Assembly: GCA_904396495.1 (NCBI GenBank)
Contig: CAJFOJ010000008.1
Span: 1-50,335, forward strand
DNA length: 50,335 bases
Direction: 5' to 3'
From: an uncultured Oscillospiraceae bacterium
GTDB lineage: Bacteria > Bacillota > Clostridia > Oscillospirales > Ruminococcaceae
The number at the start of each line of letters is the position of its first letter. Within the stretch, counting starts at the first letter, position 1. The translations under genes and the position numbers were made by a program. The notes beneath the pieces are model-generated. The model worked only from the letters and a program-made list of their open reading frames with translations. It did no database searches and was not told where the DNA came from. Positions 1 to 8,501 of the stretch are shown here, in pieces.

Positions 1-123
1 AAAAGGTATAAAATTCTACAAGGATAGTATAATAAAAACTTGTCGCAATGTCAACAAAAAAATAAAGGTAACTTAATAAATAATGCACAAGGTCTCAAAA
101 ATTTTAAAAATAGCCCCAATTTT

Positions 124-792
124 TTACAGCCTTTTGCACAAATAATCGACTCCAGTTTTGACAATTCGAGCAGGTACCCCAGCAAGGACACAATTGCCCT
201 CGGCAAAGGATCGATTAGTCAAAGCCCGTGCTCCCACGATACAGTGCCCCGGTATCCGGGTCCCTTTGAGGCAAATGACATCAGTTCCCAGCCAGACATG
301 CTCCCCAATCACCACATCTTCTGATGGGTTTATTCGGTTTCCCTCCATGTCCACGATGGAATGGCTGTCTCCGGTTCGGATTTTCACCCCACTGGAAAAC
401 AGGCAATCCTCCTCAATTATAATCCGTGTCCCCTCGATGGCTGCCAGCTGAGTCGGGCCGTATAGCCGCCCGCCACTGCCTACAGATATGTTGTTGCCGT
501 CGTCCTCAATAACAATTTCTACCTGCCGCAATACGCAGTCCGGCCCAATCTCGATCCGGTTGTTGGACCCCTTGATTTGAATGGTACAGTGAAGGAGGGC
601 CGACCAATCCGACACCACGATGGTATTTCCCCTGCCGGTAATCCGGATTTTCACCCGTTTCAGCATGGCGGCGCCGACAGCAAAGGAGTTTTTTCTCTTG
701 CGGATGGAGTTTCGTCCCAAAATCCCATTATATAGGTGGGTCAGCCATTTTACCTTATTCGGGTTCCAGTGCATAAACTTTTTCAGATCCAT
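124..792 (-). CDS. Hexapeptide-repeat (left-handed beta-helix) acyltransferase
   Basis: The 222-residue product consists of repeated short hydrophobic-x-hydrophobic-Gly steps (for example IEIGPD, ISVGSG, VVIGEH), which predict a left-handed parallel beta-helix like that of the CysE/WcaF/Maa acyltransferases. The C-terminal LAGVPARIVK segment is a classic ending of this group. His at about residue 144 (GDSHSIVD) is a candidate catalytic base. Such enzymes move acetyl or other acyl groups from acyl-CoA to sugars, antibiotics or amino acids; the acceptor cannot be read here. Two ATGs in tandem follow a GGAGG; the second has the better spacing (about 6 nt) and is used. A GTG farther upstream would swallow the ribosome site. 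No sugar or polysaccharide neighbours are visible, so the pathway is unknown. Confidence 0.8.
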   Translation of the reverse strand: MDLKKFMHWNPNKVKWLTHLYNGILGRNSIRKRKNSFAVGAAMLKRVKIRITGRGNTIVVSDWSALLHCTIQIKGSNNRIEIGPDCVLRQVEIVIEDDGNNISVGSGGRLYGPTQLAAIEGTRIIIEEDCLFSSGVKIRTGDSHSIVDMEGNRINPSEDVVIGEHVWLGTDVICLKGTRIPGHCIVGARALTNRSFAEGNCVLAGVPARIVKTGVDYLCKRL

Positions 793-918
793 CATATACC
801 TCCCTATCACAATAAATCCACCTGCATTATATCAGATGAGGCTTGAATTCTCAAGGACATCTCCCTGAGGCCAAAATAGTGCCAGTGCGGCAGTAGTGAT
901 GCTAAAACTTATTTTAAG

Positions 919-950
919 TAAAAAACGCACCCAAGTGGGTGCGCTTTTTG
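919..950 (-). terminator. Terminator of htpG
   Basis: Inverted repeat with arms CGCACCC (926-932) and GGGTGCG (937-943) and a short loop. On the minus strand it is followed by a run of T, just downstream of the htpG stop codon. Strong intrinsic terminator shape. Confidence 0.85.
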
Positions 951-963
951 CTTTGCGGGAAAT

Positions 964-2859
964 TTACTTTGCCATCAGCTCGCAGATGGCATTTGAAAAG
1001 GCCACCGGATCTTCAATCGGCAAGCCTTCGATGAGCAACGCCTGATCATACAAAAGCCCAGTGTAGGCTTTTACCTGTTCGGGATCGTCTGCAAATTTTT
1101 TGGAAATCGCCTCAAACACCGGATGGTTGGGATTTAGCTCCAATACTCGGCTGGCCTTGACTTTTTGGTCGTTTGGCATGGAGTTTAACACCTTCTCCAT
1201 CTCAAGGGAGAGCCCTCCCTCGCTGGACAGGCAGACAGGGTGGGATTTGAGTCTAGAGGACAGCCGCACATCGGTGACCTTGTCCCCCAAGGCGTCTTTC
1301 ATAAACCGGAAAAGTTCCTTATTCTCTTCGTTTTTCTGTTTGATTTCCTCCGACTCCTCCTTGTTTTCCAGCCCTAAGTCCTTGTCGGAAACCGAACGGA
1401 ATTCCTTGTCGCTGTAATTGCGCATCATCTTGAGGGCGAATTCGTCGATGTCGTCGGTCAGATAGAGAATCTCGTAACCTTGATCCTTCAACAACTCGGT
1501 TTGAGGCAGGCGGTCAGCCCGATCGGTAGTCTCGGCGCAGGCATAGTAGATGTACTTCTGGCCCTCTTTCATCCGTCCCACATACTCTTCCAATGTAGTC
1601 ATCTTTTTCTCGGAAGAAGAGTAAAACAGCAACAGGTCTTGCAACAACTCCTTATTGGCACCATAGGCGGTGTATACTCCGTATTTGAGTTGTAATCCGA
1701 AGCTCTTAAAGAAACCTTCGTATTTTTCCCGGTCATTTTTAAGCATAGAGAGCAGCTCGCTCTTAATTTTCTTTTCCAACCGGCTCTCAATGAGCTTCAA
1801 CTGCCGGTCGTGTTGGAGCATCTCCCTGGAGATGTTAAGGGAGAGATCCTGGGAATCCACAAGGCCTTTGACAAAGCTAAAATGGTCGGGCAGCAAATCA
1901 GCGCACTTATCCATGATAAGCACCCCGCTGGCGTACAGCTGTAACCCCTTTTCGTACTCTTTGGAGTAGTAGTTAAAAGGGGCGTGGGCGGGGATGAACA
2001 GCAGCGCGTTGTAGGTGGAAGCCCCCTCGGTGCTGCTGTGGATCACCTTTAAAGGGTTCTCATAATCGTAGAATTTGTCCTTGTAAAACTGGTTGTACTC
2101 TTCTTCGGTGACCTCGTTTTTGTTCTTTTTCCAGAGGGGCACCATGCTGTTTAAAGTCACATTTTCGATATAGGTCTCATACTCCGGCTGTTCGCCCTCC
2201 TTAGGCTCTCCTTTCACCCGGGAACGCTCCATATCCATTTTGATGGGGTAACGGATGTAATCGGAGTACTTTTTGACAATGGCCTGAAGGCGATAACCCT
2301 CCAAGTATTCGTCGTAGTTTTCGTCGTCGGTGTTCTCCTTAATTTTTAGGATGATGTCAGTGCCGTGGGAAGCCTTGTCCGCCTCCTCAATAGTGTAGCC
2401 GTCGGCACCGGAGGACTTCCACTCGTAAGCCTTGTCCGAACCGTAAGCACGGCTAATAACGGTGACCTCGTCGCTCACCATAAAGGCGGAGTAAAAGCCA
2501 ACGCCAAACTGGCCGATGATGTCAATATCCTCGGGTTTTTCATTTTCCTTTTTAAACTGGAAGGAGCCGCTTTGGGCGATAGTGCCCAGGTTGTTTTCCA
2601 GTTCCTCTGCGGTCATGCCGCAGCCGTTGTCAGATATGGTTAGGGTCCGCGCCTCCTTGTCCACTGTCAGCCGGATAGCGAAATCATCCCGATTTAACCC
2701 GCTGAGATTCTCGGTGAGGGAGTGATAGTAGAGTTTGTCAATGGCGTCGCTGGCATTGGAAATGAGCTCCCTTAAAAAAATCTCCTTGTGGGTGTAGATG
2801 GAGTTGATCATCAAATCCAGCAGCCGCTTGGATTCCGCTTTAAATTTTTTTTTGGCCAT
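964..2859 (-). CDS. htpG: Hsp90-family chaperone HtpG
   Basis: Cytosolic ATP-dependent chaperone that remodels client proteins as a dimer. The 631-residue length is normal for HtpG. Visible motifs: the N-terminal GHKL ATPase with [10 protein letters not shown] and the ATP-lid glycines [11 protein letters not shown], the middle-domain segment LNISREMLQ with its catalytic Arg, and the C-terminal dimerisation domain. The start chosen is ATG followed by AKKKFKAES, with AAGGA about 8 nt upstream; an upstream in-frame extension of 24 residues does not resemble Hsp90. The gene stands alone between its own promoter with a CIRCE operator and its own terminator. Repression by HrcA and induction by heat are therefore expected, whereas in Bacillus subtilis htpG is not under CIRCE. 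Confidence 0.97.
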   Translation of the reverse strand: MAKKKFKAESKRLLDLMINSIYTHKEIFLRELISNASDAIDKLYYHSLTENLSGLNRDDFAIRLTVDKEARTLTISDNGCGMTAEELENNLGTIAQSGSFQFKKENEKPEDIDIIGQFGVGFYSAFMVSDEVTVISRAYGSDKAYEWKSSGADGYTIEEADKASHGTDIILKIKENTDDENYDEYLEGYRLQAIVKKYSDYIRYPIKMDMERSRVKGEPKEGEQPEYETYIENVTLNSMVPLWKKNKNEVTEEEYNQFYKDKFYDYENPLKVIHSSTEGASTYNALLFIPAHAPFNYYSKEYEKGLQLYASGVLIMDKCADLLPDHFSFVKGLVDSQDLSLNISREMLQHDRQLKLIESRLEKKIKSELLSMLKNDREKYEGFFKSFGLQLKYGVYTAYGANKELLQDLLLFYSSSEKKMTTLEEYVGRMKEGQKYIYYACAETTDRADRLPQTELLKDQGYEILYLTDDIDEFALKMMRNYSDKEFRSVSDKDLGLENKEESEEIKQKNEENKELFRFMKDALGDKVTDVRLSSRLKSHPVCLSSEGGLSLEMEKVLNSMPNDQKVKASRVLELNPNHPVFEAISKKFADDPEQVKAYTGLLYDQALLIEGLPIEDPVAFSNAICELMAK

Positions 2860-2979
2860 GTTGATATTCCTTCTTTCCCGGGGAAATTTTGCCGGCATCG
2901 AATGCAAAGCGGTTTTGCTTACCATATACATCAGATTGGCAACAATTCCCCCGCAACCTGTTATAAGTAATAAAAAGTA

Positions 2980-3006
2980 TTAGCACTCTTTTTCTCAGAG
3001 TGCTAA
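2980..3006 (-). promoter_or_regulatory. CIRCE operator (HrcA binding site) of htpG
   Basis: Perfect match to the CIRCE consensus: TTAGCACTC (2980-2988), nine-base spacer, GAGTGCTAA (2998-3006). It lies directly downstream of the htpG -10 box, so it covers the transcription start. Known role of this element: the HrcA repressor binds it and GroE titration releases HrcA in heat shock. Confidence 0.95.
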
Positions 3007-3010
3007 TACT

Positions 3011-3039
3011 ACTATAGCGCCATTTCGCTTAAAAATCAA
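3011..3039 (-). promoter_or_regulatory. Sigma-A promoter of htpG
   Basis: On the minus strand TTGATT (3034-3039), 17-base spacer, TATAGT (3011-3016). CIRCE follows at once, a standard repressor layout. Confidence 0.8.
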
Positions 3040-3055
3040 GTTTTTTTGGGAAAAT

Positions 3056-3619
3056 TTACATCTCCTTAAAAACTTTAATAGTACCACGGGGCCAAAACCG
3101 CTCAAAAAGTGCGTAAACTGCCCAAGCCGTCAAGCCACCCAGCACCGCGCCCACCAAAACATCGCTGGGGTAATGGACATAGAGGTACAGCCGGGAGAAA
3201 GCCATGAGGGCGGCACCCAGGTACCACAGCCAGCTCACTTTCCGCTTGCCGCACAAAAACAAGGCTGTCGCCGCCGCAAAGGAAGACATGGAATGTCCCG
3301 ACGGGAAGGAAAATCCCCGGGGAGGATCGATTAAAAGCTCTACCGCTGTGTTATCCATAAACGGCCGCAACCGCCCGATCATCGGCTTAATAGTCATCTC
3401 CCCGATGAGGAAGCCCGCGGCCACCGAACAAAGCAATATGACCCCCGTCCTCCGGGACTTTCGAAAACAGCACATGAGCGTCCCGATGAACAGCCAAATA
3501 AACCCGCCGTTTCCCAGTTTTGTCACGAAGGTAAGAAAAACGTCCAAAAAGTCGCAGCGGAACAAATCCTGTATCCCGTTTAAAATGGCCTGATCGGCCT
3601 GTAAAATCGCTTCCATCAT
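3056..3619 (-). CDS. PAP2-family lipid phosphatase
   Basis: Small membrane phosphatase of 187 residues, length and topology like BcrC/PgpB. All three PAP2 signature motifs are present: KPMIGRLRP (residues 78-86), PSGH (106-109) and SR-x5-H-x3-D (142-153), giving the catalytic His pair. Roughly five to six membrane segments. The family dephosphorylates undecaprenyl pyrophosphate, phosphatidylglycerol phosphate or related lipids on the outer membrane face; the substrate is not decidable by eye. AAAGGAGG lies 8 nt before the first ATG. A separate gene at 11.8 kb (DUF368) may handle the same lipid carrier, but the two are not in one operon. Confidence 0.88.
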   Translation of the reverse strand: MMEAILQADQAILNGIQDLFRCDFLDVFLTFVTKLGNGGFIWLFIGTLMCCFRKSRRTGVILLCSVAAGFLIGEMTIKPMIGRLRPFMDNTAVELLIDPPRGFSFPSGHSMSSFAAATALFLCGKRKVSWLWYLGAALMAFSRLYLYVHYPSDVLVGAVLGGLTAWAVYALFERFWPRGTIKVFKEM

Positions 3620-3771
3620 GGGATTTTCCTCCTTTTTTCCTAATTATTTTGTTATGCCGGCCGACCTCAAAAACCGCCTAGGCATTGACTGCCACGTCGT
3701 TCCAAGCTTTTATAAAATATCGGTACCAAGTGAATACCCTAAATTATTTTAATGAATTCCAAATCTTTGTC

Positions 3772-3800
3772 TTGACGTTTTTGCACAAAAGTGGCATAAT
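3772..3800 (+). promoter_or_regulatory. Sigma-A promoter of the cytidylate kinase-like gene
   Basis: TTGACG (3772-3777), 17-base spacer, CATAAT (3795-3800), about 50 nt before the start codon. Confidence 0.75.
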
Positions 3801-3849
3801 ATAAACAGATATAATTATGCAATTGATATAGATGAAAGGAGCGATCAAT

Positions 3850-4482
3850 ATGGCAAAAACCAACTACGTCATCACAATCAGCAGGCAGTTCGGCAGTGGG
3901 GGCCGTCTAATCGGCAAAAAATTAGCCGAAATGTTAGAGATTCCCTTCTACGATAAAGAGCTCATCACCATGGCTGCCCAGCAAAGCGGTTATAGCAGGG
4001 AAGTCTTTGAGAAAGCCGACGAACGGGCCACCAACAGCCTATTGTACACCCTTTCGATGAATTCATACCTGCTGCACGGTATGACCGGTATGGCGGAGCT
4101 TCCTCTCAATGACAAGGTGTTTCTCATCCAGTCGGAGATCATTCGCAAGGTGGCGTCGGAAGGCCCCTGTGTCATCGTGGGACGCTGCGCCGATTATGTT
4201 CTGAAAGACAATCCCCGCCACCTGAACTTTTACATCTACGCCGACCTGAAAAGCAGGGTAGAACGGGCCACCACCGTCTACGGCATGGAAAAGGACCGCG
4301 CCGAAGACAACATCCAGAAATTGGACAAAAAGCGGGCCAACTACTATAATTTTTACTCCAATCTCAGATGGGGATTGGCGGAGAATTACGACCTCTGCGT
4401 CGATAGCTCCTCGGTGGGCATCGACGGCACGGTGGAGGTGCTCCGGTACTTTATTGAGCAGAAGGAAAAAATCGGAAAATAA
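3850..4482 (+). CDS. Cytidylate kinase-like protein (Cytidylate_kin2 family)
   Basis: The 210-residue product begins with a nucleotide-binding loop, ISRQFGSGGRLIGKKLA, typical of the Cytidylate_kin2 group found widely in Clostridia and related to Cmk but distinct from it. VIVGRCADYVL in the middle matches the family's conserved strand-Arg segment. A phosphoryl-transfer role on a small nucleotide-like substrate is inferred; the true substrate is not established for this family. Start ATG (AKTNYV) has GAAAGGAG at good spacing; the upstream ATG at 3832 precedes the ribosome site. Monocistronic, with its own promoter and a following hairpin. Confidence 0.85.
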   Translation: MAKTNYVITISRQFGSGGRLIGKKLAEMLEIPFYDKELITMAAQQSGYSREVFEKADERATNSLLYTLSMNSYLLHGMTGMAELPLNDKVFLIQSEIIRKVASEGPCVIVGRCADYVLKDNPRHLNFYIYADLKSRVERATTVYGMEKDRAEDNIQKLDKKRANYYNFYSNLRWGLAENYDLCVDSSSVGIDGTVEVLRYFIEQKEKIGK

Positions 4483-4507
4483 GGGCTCATCATGAATTCA
4501 CACTTTA

Positions 4508-4542
4508 ACATCCCGTCGGAAACAGCCTTTCCGGCGGGATGT
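4508..4542 (+). terminator. Terminator-like hairpin after the kinase gene
   Basis: Arms 4508-4522 and 4528-4542 pair almost perfectly (15 positions, one G-T) around a 5-base loop. The tail is only weakly T-rich, so termination efficiency is uncertain. Confidence 0.65.
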
Positions 4543-4640
4543 TTCGCGTCAAATGCCAAACTGCCTGCGGAGCGACCCGCATTTCAAAATTCCGGCTTCC
4601 CTTGTCCGCGATCAAACGACAAAAAATAACGTTTGAGTAC

Positions 4641-4668
4641 TTGTTTTTTTCAAATGTTCTGCTATAGT
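4641..4668 (+). promoter_or_regulatory. Promoter of the MATE transporter
   Basis: TTGTTT (4641-4646), 16-base spacer, TATAGT (4663-4668) with an extended -10 TGC just before it. Confidence 0.65.
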
Positions 4669-4707
4669 TAAGAATAGGCAAAAAACGGGGAAAGGAAGCC
4701 TATAAAA

Positions 4708-6069
4708 ATGATACAGTATATCAGTCAAAAATTTGACAGCTCGTTATTTCATACAAAACAGATTTTTTCCATGCTGTCGCCGTTGATTATGGACTCTTTT
4801 TTTGTATGTGCCATCGGGGTTCTGACGACGGCAATGATCAGTTCCTCCAGCCAGGAGTCGGTTTCGGCGGTGAGCCTGGTCAGTCCGCTGTATCTGATGG
4901 TTTACGCAGTGTACAACGCCGTCTCAGCGGGTGGGACCGTGGTGGTAGCGCAGTTTAAGGGCAAAGGGGACGAGGAACAGATCAAAAAGGCCGCAGGACA
5001 AATGATATTGGTAACGCCTCTTTCCGCCATCTTTGCCTGCTTGCTTCTGGTGCTGTTTGCGGATCCGCTGGTACATATCTTATTCGGCGGTGTCGAAGAA
5101 GCTGTGCTGGATAAAGCGGAACAGTATCTAATCGGCATTGCCATCTCGATGATTTTTTTAGCCGTTTATATGAGCGGCTTTGCTGTGTTTCGCGGGTTGG
5201 GGGAGACAAAATGCTGTCTGCACCTGACGATTTTAATCAATCTGCTGCATTTTGTGGCGAGCTTTGTCTTCATCAATATGATGCATCTGGACATTTTGGG
5301 AAGTGTGCTATCGCTGAACCTCGCCCGATTGGTCGGCGGTGGGGCGGCGATGTGGATGCTGCTGTCCCCAAAAAGTATCCTGCGGGTAAGGCCCAAGCAC
5401 ATCTTCCACCCGGATAAAAAAATCATGGGGGAAATCTTCCGCATCGGCATCCCCTACGGCATGGAGCAGATTTTCATGAACGGCGGTTCCATGCTGGTGC
5501 AGATTTACATTGCAAAGCTGGGGACGGTGAGCGTGGCGGCAAATGCAGTGGCCAATTCGGTATTTTCCCTCCTTTATTCCGCCCCTTCCGCCGTGGCGAC
5601 GCTCGGGGTAACGGTGGTGGGGCAGTGCATCGGCGCGGGAGAAAAAGAGCTGGCGCGCCGGTACGGAAAATCCATGGTCTGGTTGTGTACGGCATTGACA
5701 GTCGCTTCCTTGGCAATCGGCCTGCCGCTGATGCCACTGATTTTAAAAATGTACCAAGCCCCGGAAAACACGGTTTCGATAATTTACAGCATATTGGCAA
5801 TTACGGCTATCTGCATGCCATTTTTCTGGCCGTCGGCCAACACCCTGCCGTCCATTATGCGGTCGGCAGGGGATGCCTCTTATCCGTCTTATTTTTCCTT
5901 GGCGACCATGTGGGTAATCCGGGTGGGACTCGGATATTTACTGGCGATTCCGCTACAGCTTGGGATTCAAGGCGTGTGGATCGGCATGTGCGCAGAGTGG
6001 GCGGTAAAAACGCTGGCGTTCTGGTTCAGATTCCGCGGCGATAAGTGGCTACTACACGCTTCTCAATGA
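4708..6069 (+). CDS. MATE-family multidrug/Na+ antiporter
   Basis: 453 residues, about 12 membrane helices in two similar halves (MatE repeats at about 20-180 and 245-405), the normal MATE size. Second-half GMEQIFMNGGSMLVQIYIAKLG and the pore-lining PSA/Q patterns fit the NorM/DinF-like subgroups. These pumps export cationic drugs, dyes or metabolites in exchange for Na+ or H+; the substrate is unknown. AAAGGAAG precedes the ATG and an extended -10 promoter lies upstream. Monocistronic. The reading frame stays open for 37 codons after the TGA; see findings. Confidence 0.92.
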   Translation: MIQYISQKFDSSLFHTKQIFSMLSPLIMDSFFVCAIGVLTTAMISSSSQESVSAVSLVSPLYLMVYAVYNAVSAGGTVVVAQFKGKGDEEQIKKAAGQMILVTPLSAIFACLLLVLFADPLVHILFGGVEEAVLDKAEQYLIGIAISMIFLAVYMSGFAVFRGLGETKCCLHLTILINLLHFVASFVFINMMHLDILGSVLSLNLARLVGGGAAMWMLLSPKSILRVRPKHIFHPDKKIMGEIFRIGIPYGMEQIFMNGGSMLVQIYIAKLGTVSVAANAVANSVFSLLYSAPSAVATLGVTVVGQCIGAGEKELARRYGKSMVWLCTALTVASLAIGLPLMPLILKMYQAPENTVSIIYSILAITAICMPFFWPSANTLPSIMRSAGDASYPSYFSLATMWVIRVGLGYLLAIPLQLGIQGVWIGMCAEWAVKTLAFWFRFRGDKWLLHASQ

Positions 6070-6194
6070 TCGATCGGCATCCTGCTGATGTACGATGGAA
6101 GGAAGAAACTCCTTAGGATGTCCGCCCAGGTGATTTTGAGCAACAGCGTTTTACAGGTCGGCGTTTTGGCACTTCTCTTCTAAGGGCCATCGCG

Positions 6195-6989
6195 TCATGT
6201 CCCGCTGCAGCGAGGTTTCCGCGCAAGCTGCAAGTCAATGGTGTCGTACAGGGTGAATTGCCCACCATACTCGTCGATCAATTCCTCGATTTTAGAGAAA
6301 AACTCTTCCCTTATCCCCCGCTCCAGGGCCAAATGGTCGGAGTAAGTTCCCAACAGAGCCACATACTCCTTGGCGGAAAATGTCCTGGTCCTGTGGTAGA
6401 GTCTGAACCCAATATCTTTAAATCCGTATTTGGCGGCAATATCAGCCCTTTGTTTTGCATCTCTTTCCCCGTACTCCACTGGCCTGGGAGAATACGGCAT
6501 ATAGATTTTGTACAGCTTTTGAATTTCATCTGCCAGTTGAGGCCTTCCCTTGTCCTCGAAAGGATGGTTTGCAAACCGGACAAACACGCCGCCTCCCTTT
6601 AGCATCGAAAACACTTTTGGATATCCGATTTCCTCCGGTACCCAATGAAAAGCGGAAGCGGAATAGATAAGATCGAAGGATTCTTTTGCAAATTCAGTTT
6701 CTTCAAATTTTCCCGTTATGACGGAAAATTTATCATAACCTTCAAATTTTTCTCTGCATATCTCAGAAAAATGCTTTCCATATTCAACGGCCGTCAAGGT
6801 GCAACCCCTCTGCAAAAACGGAAGGGTAGCCTGCCCGCCGCCAATTCCCACTTCCACCACTTCGCTGGATTCGTCGATGGGGGCGTAGGAAAAAATGTCC
6901 CGGTATAACTCGTCTACATATCCCGGCCGCATCTGCGCATAGTTGGAAGCGGCGGTGTCAAAAATCCATCCCAATCTGTCACTGGCCAT
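6195..6989 (-). CDS. Class I SAM-dependent methyltransferase
   Basis: 264 residues. Motif I reads VVEVGIGGGQATLPFL (about residues 43-58), followed by the acidic AVEYG and the post-III segment FDLIYSASAFHWV, matching Methyltransf_11/25 proteins. Family members methylate small molecules; no substrate can be inferred. The first 30 residues (FDTAASNYAQMRPGY) resemble the N-terminus of uncharacterised clostridial methyltransferases that recognise their own substrate. ATG is preceded by AGAAGGGATC. Downstream is prfB on the same strand, upstream in the convergent direction is the MATE gene; no operon partner suggests a pathway. Confidence 0.88.
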   Translation of the reverse strand: MASDRLGWIFDTAASNYAQMRPGYVDELYRDIFSYAPIDESSEVVEVGIGGGQATLPFLQRGCTLTAVEYGKHFSEICREKFEGYDKFSVITGKFEETEFAKESFDLIYSASAFHWVPEEIGYPKVFSMLKGGGVFVRFANHPFEDKGRPQLADEIQKLYKIYMPYSPRPVEYGERDAKQRADIAAKYGFKDIGFRLYHRTRTFSAKEYVALLGTYSDHLALERGIREEFFSKIEELIDEYGGQFTLYDTIDLQLARKPRCSGT

Positions 6990-7062
6990 TTTGATCCCTT
7001 CTCATAAAAATAGACAGGGAGGCTGCCTCATTTACAACCTCCCAGCAAAATGGTAAAATCGA

Positions 7063-8178
7063 TTATTCCAATTCCCCGTGGGCCAAAGCCTTTAAGTAGG
7101 CATTTATAAACCCATCTAAATCCCCGTCCATGACGGCGTTTACATTTCCCATTTCATAGCCCGTACGGTGATCCTTGACCAGCGTGTAGGGCATAAAGAC
7201 ATAGGATCTGATCTGCGCCCCCCAGGCGATTTCCTTTTGGTCGCCGCGAATGTCCTCGATTTTATCCAGATGCTCCCGCTCCTTGATTTCATAGAGCTTT
7301 GACTTGAGCATTTTCATCGCCATGTCCCGGTTCTGGAACTGGCTGCGCTCGGTTTGACAGGCAGTGACGATTCCGGTGGGGATGTGGGTGATCCGGACCG
7401 CCGAGGAGGTCTTGTTGACCTTCTGCCCGCCGGCGCCGCTGGAACGGTAGACATCCATTTTAATATCCTCCGGCCGGATGTCGATCTCAATGTCGTCGTC
7501 GATTTCCGGCATGACCTCCAACGAGGCAAAGGAGGTGTGCCGCCTCCCCGAAGCGTCGAAGGGAGACACCCTTACCAGCCTGTGGACGCCGATTTCAGAC
7601 TTTAAATACCCATAGGCGTTTAACCCTTCTATGAGGATGGAAGCGCTTTTGATGCCCGCTTCCTCCCCGTCTAAAATATCCAGCACCGTCACCTTAAAAT
7701 CGTGGCGCTCGGCCCAGCGGCAGTACATTCGGTAAAGCATCTCCACCCAGTCCTGTGCCTCGGTGCCGCCTGCCCCGGCGTGGAAGGTGAGGATGGCGTT
7801 TTTACTGTCGAACTCCCCGGACAAAAGGGTGCTGAGCTTTTGGGTCTCCACCCCTTTTTGCAGCGATTTCACCATCTCGTTGACCTCGGGGAGCATCCCC
7901 TCGTCTTCGTCTTCCTCCGCCATTTCCAACATGGTTTCCGCGTCTTCATAGAGGCTCACAAGCCCGTTATAATTGTCTAAAACAGTCTTTAAAGCGCCGG
8001 TTTTTTTCAGCACCTTTTGAGAATTCTCGGTGTCGTCCCAAAATCCGGGGGCCGCCGCCTCCTGTTCCAGGGTAGCGATCTCCTTTTTCACGTTTTCTAT
8101 CCCCAGGGCGGACGCCAAATCGTCCAACTCCGGCTTTAAGGCACGCAAGGCCAGCTTTTCTTCTTCAAATTGAAGCAT
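7063..8178 (-). CDS. prfB: Peptide chain release factor 2
   Basis: Reads UAA/UGA stop codons and triggers peptidyl-tRNA hydrolysis. The 371-residue length is normal. SPF at 205-207 is the RF2 codon-recognition tripeptide (RF1 would have PxT) and GGQ at 250-252 is the catalytic motif, inside SSGAGGQKVNKTSSAVRITH. The N-terminal region that in many bacteria contains an in-frame UGA with a programmed +1 frameshift is continuous here, so the gene is made from one uninterrupted frame. GGAGGAACGAAA precedes the ATG. No secA gene is adjacent, unlike the common secA-prfB order. Confidence 0.97.
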   Translation of the reverse strand: MLQFEEEKLALRALKPELDDLASALGIENVKKEIATLEQEAAAPGFWDDTENSQKVLKKTGALKTVLDNYNGLVSLYEDAETMLEMAEEDEDEGMLPEVNEMVKSLQKGVETQKLSTLLSGEFDSKNAILTFHAGAGGTEAQDWVEMLYRMYCRWAERHDFKVTVLDILDGEEAGIKSASILIEGLNAYGYLKSEIGVHRLVRVSPFDASGRRHTSFASLEVMPEIDDDIEIDIRPEDIKMDVYRSSGAGGQKVNKTSSAVRITHIPTGIVTACQTERSQFQNRDMAMKMLKSKLYEIKEREHLDKIEDIRGDQKEIAWGAQIRSYVFMPYTLVKDHRTGYEMGNVNAVMDGDLDGFINAYLKALAHGELE

Positions 8179-8212
8179 TTTCGTTCCTCCGTCTCAAACT
8201 TTCGTTTCATAT

Positions 8213-8242
8213 TTTATAATGGAGCCTTCTTTACCTCAGCAA
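8213..8242 (-). promoter_or_regulatory. Possible prfB promoter
   Basis: Minus strand TTGCTG (8237-8242), 18-base spacer, TATAAA (8213-8218), 35 nt before the start codon. Acceptable but not strong. Confidence 0.4.
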
Positions 8243-8364
8243 AAAGGCAATAGAGCATTCCTGATTCTGGTTTCAGTCCCTCATCACACAGGATATGGAT
8301 AGTTTTCCTCCATAAATATACTTTAATTATTATAATCGAGATTTAAAGTTCTGTAAAGATTTGT

Positions 8365-8393
8365 TTGATAAAAAGGAATCAATATGTTATAAT
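8365..8393 (+). promoter_or_regulatory. Strong sigma-A promoter of the zinc-ribbon/DUF2628 gene
   Basis: TTGATA (8365-8370), 17-base spacer, TATAAT (8388-8393) with an upstream TG. One of the best promoters in the window. Confidence 0.85.
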
Positions 8394-8501
8394 AACCTCA
8401 CAGTGGGACTGTATACTGTTTATAATGGATGTTCACGGGATATTGACCGAATTACACGCCTTGTCCTCATTCAGTTCAATTTTTACCATTGGAGGGTTAT
8501 A

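Larger units (their letters stand above)
8179..8501 (+). other. Divergent promoter region between prfB and the zinc-ribbon gene
   Basis: AT-rich, 323 nt. It holds a weak prfB promoter on the minus strand and a near-perfect promoter on the plus strand, then a plus-strand leader of about 100 nt. I see no other gene. Confidence 0.6.
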
